Both the position numbers and the translations under genes were made by a program. Below are positions 42,033 through 42,276 of a DNA stretch of 42,276 nucleotides, in pieces; the stretch's first letter is position 1; each line of letters opens with the position of its first letter. This stretch comes from Belliella alkalica. GTDB lineage: Bacteria > Bacteroidota > Bacteroidia > Cytophagales > Cyclobacteriaceae. The stretch covers positions 1 to 42,276 of the forward strand of contig NZ_JAKZGO010000028.1 of the NCBI RefSeq assembly GCF_022549785.1. The letters run 5' to 3'. The notes beneath the pieces are model-generated. The model had not been told where the DNA came from. It saw only the letters and a list, made by a program, of their open reading frames with translations, and did no database searches.

Positions 42033-42276
42033 TATTCCGGAGCATGTTGACCCCTCAGAATCGGAATGTTTTTGTTTAGTGAAAGTGGCCTGATTGGCCA
42101 GATTCGACTGACATTCCGGCGGATATTGACCCCCTAAAGCAAGAATTTGATAAAGATTCCGGATCATGTTGACCCCCTTTGGTCAAAATTCCGGAGCATA
42201 TTGACCCCTCTGATTAATGGTTTTGGTTTTTTTAGCGGACACTTTAGATAACCGCTAATTATAATCCTATGGCTGG
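42033..42276 (+). mobile_element. istA: Left end of an IS21-family insertion sequence with start of istA
   Basis: Four copies of attccggagcatattgacccc and variants lie at 42033-42053, 42113-42133, 42156-42176 and 42188-42208. Multiple subterminal repeats with this sequence type are characteristic of IS21-family ends, where the transposase binds. A 14-base inverted pair (ttagcgg/ccgctaa, about 42231-42257) follows. An ATG at 42269 begins a frame (Met-Ala-Gly) at the window edge, in the position of istA. The rest of the element lies outside, so the family call rests on the repeats. Confidence 0.7.

Noticed and set aside
42113-42208. Tandem regulatory iterons of a plasmid origin
   Set aside because: The attccgg...ttgacccc words match IS21-type subterminal repeats, and the following start codon fits a transposase rather than a replication protein.

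Overview
The window looks like a chromosome segment from a Bacteroidota bacterium, most likely order Cytophagales and near the Cyclobacteriaceae. This rests on a type IX secretion (CHU_C / type B) sorting domain, a sdhC-A-B operon with a b558-type membrane subunit, an IntDOT-like tyrosine recombinase, TAnnTTTG promoter-like boxes, few Shine-Dalgarno sites and AT-rich DNA. The genus is an inference.

From 1 to about 25.4 kb the region reads as ordinary core genome. It opens with the end of an rRNA operon (5S rRNA and terminator). It then carries a secreted EEP-family phosphodiesterase, a flavin reductase-like protein, SppA, FolK and FabD. A minus-strand operon follows, with a large T9SS-exported protein, a DCC-family protein and a beta-carbonic anhydrase. 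Next come succinate dehydrogenase, a symporter/GNAT/PLP-racemase operon, an outer membrane barrel, RuvC and a GT2 enzyme. The run ends with a cluster of PP2C phosphatase, NodB deacetylase and a second GT2, then TatD, a type I asparaginase and tRNA-Ser(GGA).

From tRNA-Ser to the right edge (about 25.3 to 42.3 kb) the DNA is accessory. A tyrosine recombinase lies just downstream of the tRNA, the usual layout of an integrative island; no second copy of the tRNA 3' end is visible, so any far boundary lies outside the window. Next is a Fic-family protein with a degenerate active site and a winged-helix N-terminus, behind a cluster of TTGCGACAA-like operator half-sites. Then comes about 10 kb (29.4-39.7 kb, minus strand) of Rhs/YD-repeat fragments interleaved with toxin tips and candidate immunity genes. 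No full-length Rhs gene or N-terminal delivery part is present.

Four toxin/immunity pairs can be distinguished: a GH108 muramidase-like tip with a lipoprotein; an unrecognised tip with a probable lipoprotein; a Gly/Ala-rich tip ending in an E...D...ExK nuclease-like motif with a cytoplasmic partner; and an LHH-nuclease tip with a small acidic partner. Fragments of a fifth pair also remain. The Rhs cores are broken by nonsense codons, frameshifts, micro-insertions and a structured repeat, and a block of about 1 kb (Rhs piece plus opposite-strand regulator remnant) is duplicated. The array looks like successive displaced tips of an Rhs locus.

The right edge has an AbiL-like (RloA/RloB) ATPase pair whose RloB gene has lost its middle, then palindromic repeats and the left end of an IS21-family element with four subterminal repeats and the first codons of a probable istA.
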